A stretch of 64,000 nucleotides of DNA from Palsa-504 sp963818225 (GTDB lineage Bacteria; Actinomycetota; Actinomycetes; Streptosporangiales; Streptosporangiaceae), in contig CAWFRO010000010.1 of NCBI GenBank assembly GCA_963818225.1, positions 124,001 through 188,000 on the forward strand, given 5' to 3'. The position numbers and the translations under genes were made by a program. How positions within the stretch are numbered: the stretch's first letter is position 1; every line of letters starts with the position of its first letter. This document shows, in pieces, positions 62,002-64,000 of the stretch. Below the pieces are notes generated by a model that had not been told where the DNA came from, made no database searches, and was given only the letters and a program-made list of their open reading frames with translations.

Positions 62002-62843
62002 TGAACAGGCAGAAGCACGGCTGGCGCCGGGTCATCAACGGCGTCAACCTGGCAGCGTTGCTGGTGGTGCTGTTCATCGGGCTGCCGCTGTACTGGCTGG
62101 TCGTCTCCAGCTTCAAGACCCCGGCCGCCCTGGGGGCCAGCCCGCCGCAGTACTGGCCGAACCCGTGGAGCGGCGCCAACTACGCCCAGGCCTTCAAGCA
62201 GTACGACTTCGGCATCTACTTCCGTAACTCGCTGATCGTGACGCTGGTCGCCACGGCGCTGGTGCTGATCCTCGCGACGATGGCCGGCTACGCGCTCGGC
62301 AGGCTGCCGATGCGGGGCAAGTTCACCCTCATGGTGACGCTGCTGATGATCTCGCTGTTCCCGGAGATCGCGGTGATCGCTCCGCTGTACACGCTGCTGA
62401 AGGACCTCGGCTGGCTGGACACCTACCAGGCGCTGATCATCCCGTACATGGCGTTCTTCCTGCCGTTCGCCATCTGGATCATGCGCAACTACATGCTCGG
62501 CATCCCCAAGGAAATGGAAGAGACCGCGCGGATTGACGGCGCCGGGCCAATACGGACGGTGTGGACAATCATCCTGCCGATGGCCCTGCCGGGCGTGTTC
62601 ACGGCCGCGATCTTCACCTTCACCGCGTGCTGGACCGAGTTCCTGATGGCGCTCACCTTCAACGTCGCCAACAACTACAAGACCATCCCGGTCGGCATCG
62701 CGACGTTCGGCAGCTCGCAGTACGTCCCGTACGGGACGATCTTCGCCGCCAGCGTAGTGGCGGTGATCCCGATCGGCATCCTGGTGTTCATCTTCCGCAG
62801 GTTCGTCATTTCCGGACTGACCTCGGGCGCGGTGAAGGGATGA
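62001..62843 (+). CDS. sugar ABC transporter permease (MalG/UgpE type)
   Basis: Starts at ATG 62001 with AAGGGAAGGAAG before it; 280 residues, six helices (LAALLVVLFIGLPLYWLVVS at the N-terminus). The EAA loop is at about residues 172-195 (MEETARIDGAGPIRTVWTII, LPMALPGVF). It is the MalG-class partner of the preceding permease. The frame upstream of 62001 is a shadow of the first permease. Confidence 0.95.
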   Translation: MNRQKHGWRRVINGVNLAALLVVLFIGLPLYWLVVSSFKTPAALGASPPQYWPNPWSGANYAQAFKQYDFGIYFRNSLIVTLVATALVLILATMAGYALGRLPMRGKFTLMVTLLMISLFPEIAVIAPLYTLLKDLGWLDTYQALIIPYMAFFLPFAIWIMRNYMLGIPKEMEETARIDGAGPIRTVWTIILPMALPGVFTAAIFTFTACWTEFLMALTFNVANNYKTIPVGIATFGSSQYVPYGTIFAASVVAVIPIGILVFIFRRFVISGLTSGAVKG

Positions 62844-62931
62844 GCCCGATGATGAGACCGCGGCAGCCGGGCGGCGCGACCGGCGAGCATGGCAACTGCG
62901 AAACGTGCGCTACCCCGGGTAAGGAGGCATG

Positions 62932-64000
<1,069 letters not shown>

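Overview
The window is GC-rich DNA (visibly around 70 %) with GTG starts, Shine-Dalgarno sites such as GGAGG, very little intergenic space, and a gene set typical of an actinomycete chromosome: MiaB, RNase Y, RecX, RecA, DUF3046, ClgR-type regulator, CinA, PgsA, RimO, RodZ-like protein, FtsK, RNase J and DapA all lie on the minus strand in the order known from Streptomyces and relatives. A 13E12/DUF222-HNH gene, ECF42-DGPF pair, mycothiol-type DinB proteins and a LuxR-LAL giant regulator fit the same phylum. I cannot name the genus.

Layout. 1-4.1 kb: an HNH/DUF222 gene running off the left edge, a NUDIX hydrolase, an unusual membrane protein and a decayed alpha/beta-hydrolase. 4.2-13.9 kb: accessory plus-strand genes (PadR plus membrane protein, DUF885 hydrolase, LuxR-LAL regulator, GH3 lipoprotein, DGPF protein with ECF42 sigma factor) and one minus-strand DinB-like gene with a frameshift. 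13.9-19.3 kb: core block miaB-rny-recX-recA with a LexA-type box upstream of recA. 19.7-40.1 kb: mostly accessory genes (DeoR plus MFS, DUF3046, septum-formation protein, nagA, lipoprotein, TetR/NmrA pair, lhr helicase, DUF4282 protein with 45-bp repeats, phosphodiester glycosidase, MFS/LysR divergent pair, tenA, cyclase, large membrane protein, Rrf2). 40.2-47.1 kb: core block clgR-cinA-pgsA-rimO-rodZ-like-ftsK. 47.3-51.4 kb: dehydrogenase, DinB-like, AraC, and a PD-(D/E)XK nuclease gene bracketed by short G-rich tandem arrays. 51.4-54.0 kb: rnj-dapA. 54.1-57.8 kb: PadR-ABC ATPase-FtsX permease operon. 58.0-64.0 kb: a carbohydrate (CUT1-type) ABC importer with two lipoprotein solute-binding genes, two permeases and an ATPase cut by the right edge.

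How they work together: the two core blocks cover DNA repair and recombination (RecA/RecX), RNA turnover (RNase Y, RNase J), tRNA and ribosome modification (MiaB, RimO), chromosome translocation (FtsK), and phospholipid and lysine/peptidoglycan precursor synthesis (PgsA, DapA). The accessory genes between them are mainly local regulator-plus-target pairs with readable operators, plus sugar uptake and amino-sugar catabolism.

A striking general feature is the number of interrupted reading frames (alpha/beta-hydrolase, DinB-like gene, lhr, ftsK, first solute-binding protein) and lost stop codons (rny, NUDIX). Several lie in low-complexity GC repeats and two hit genes that should be intact, so part of this is probably sequence error rather than biology. 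All positions and motifs are read from the sequence; functions come from family knowledge; no database search was possible.
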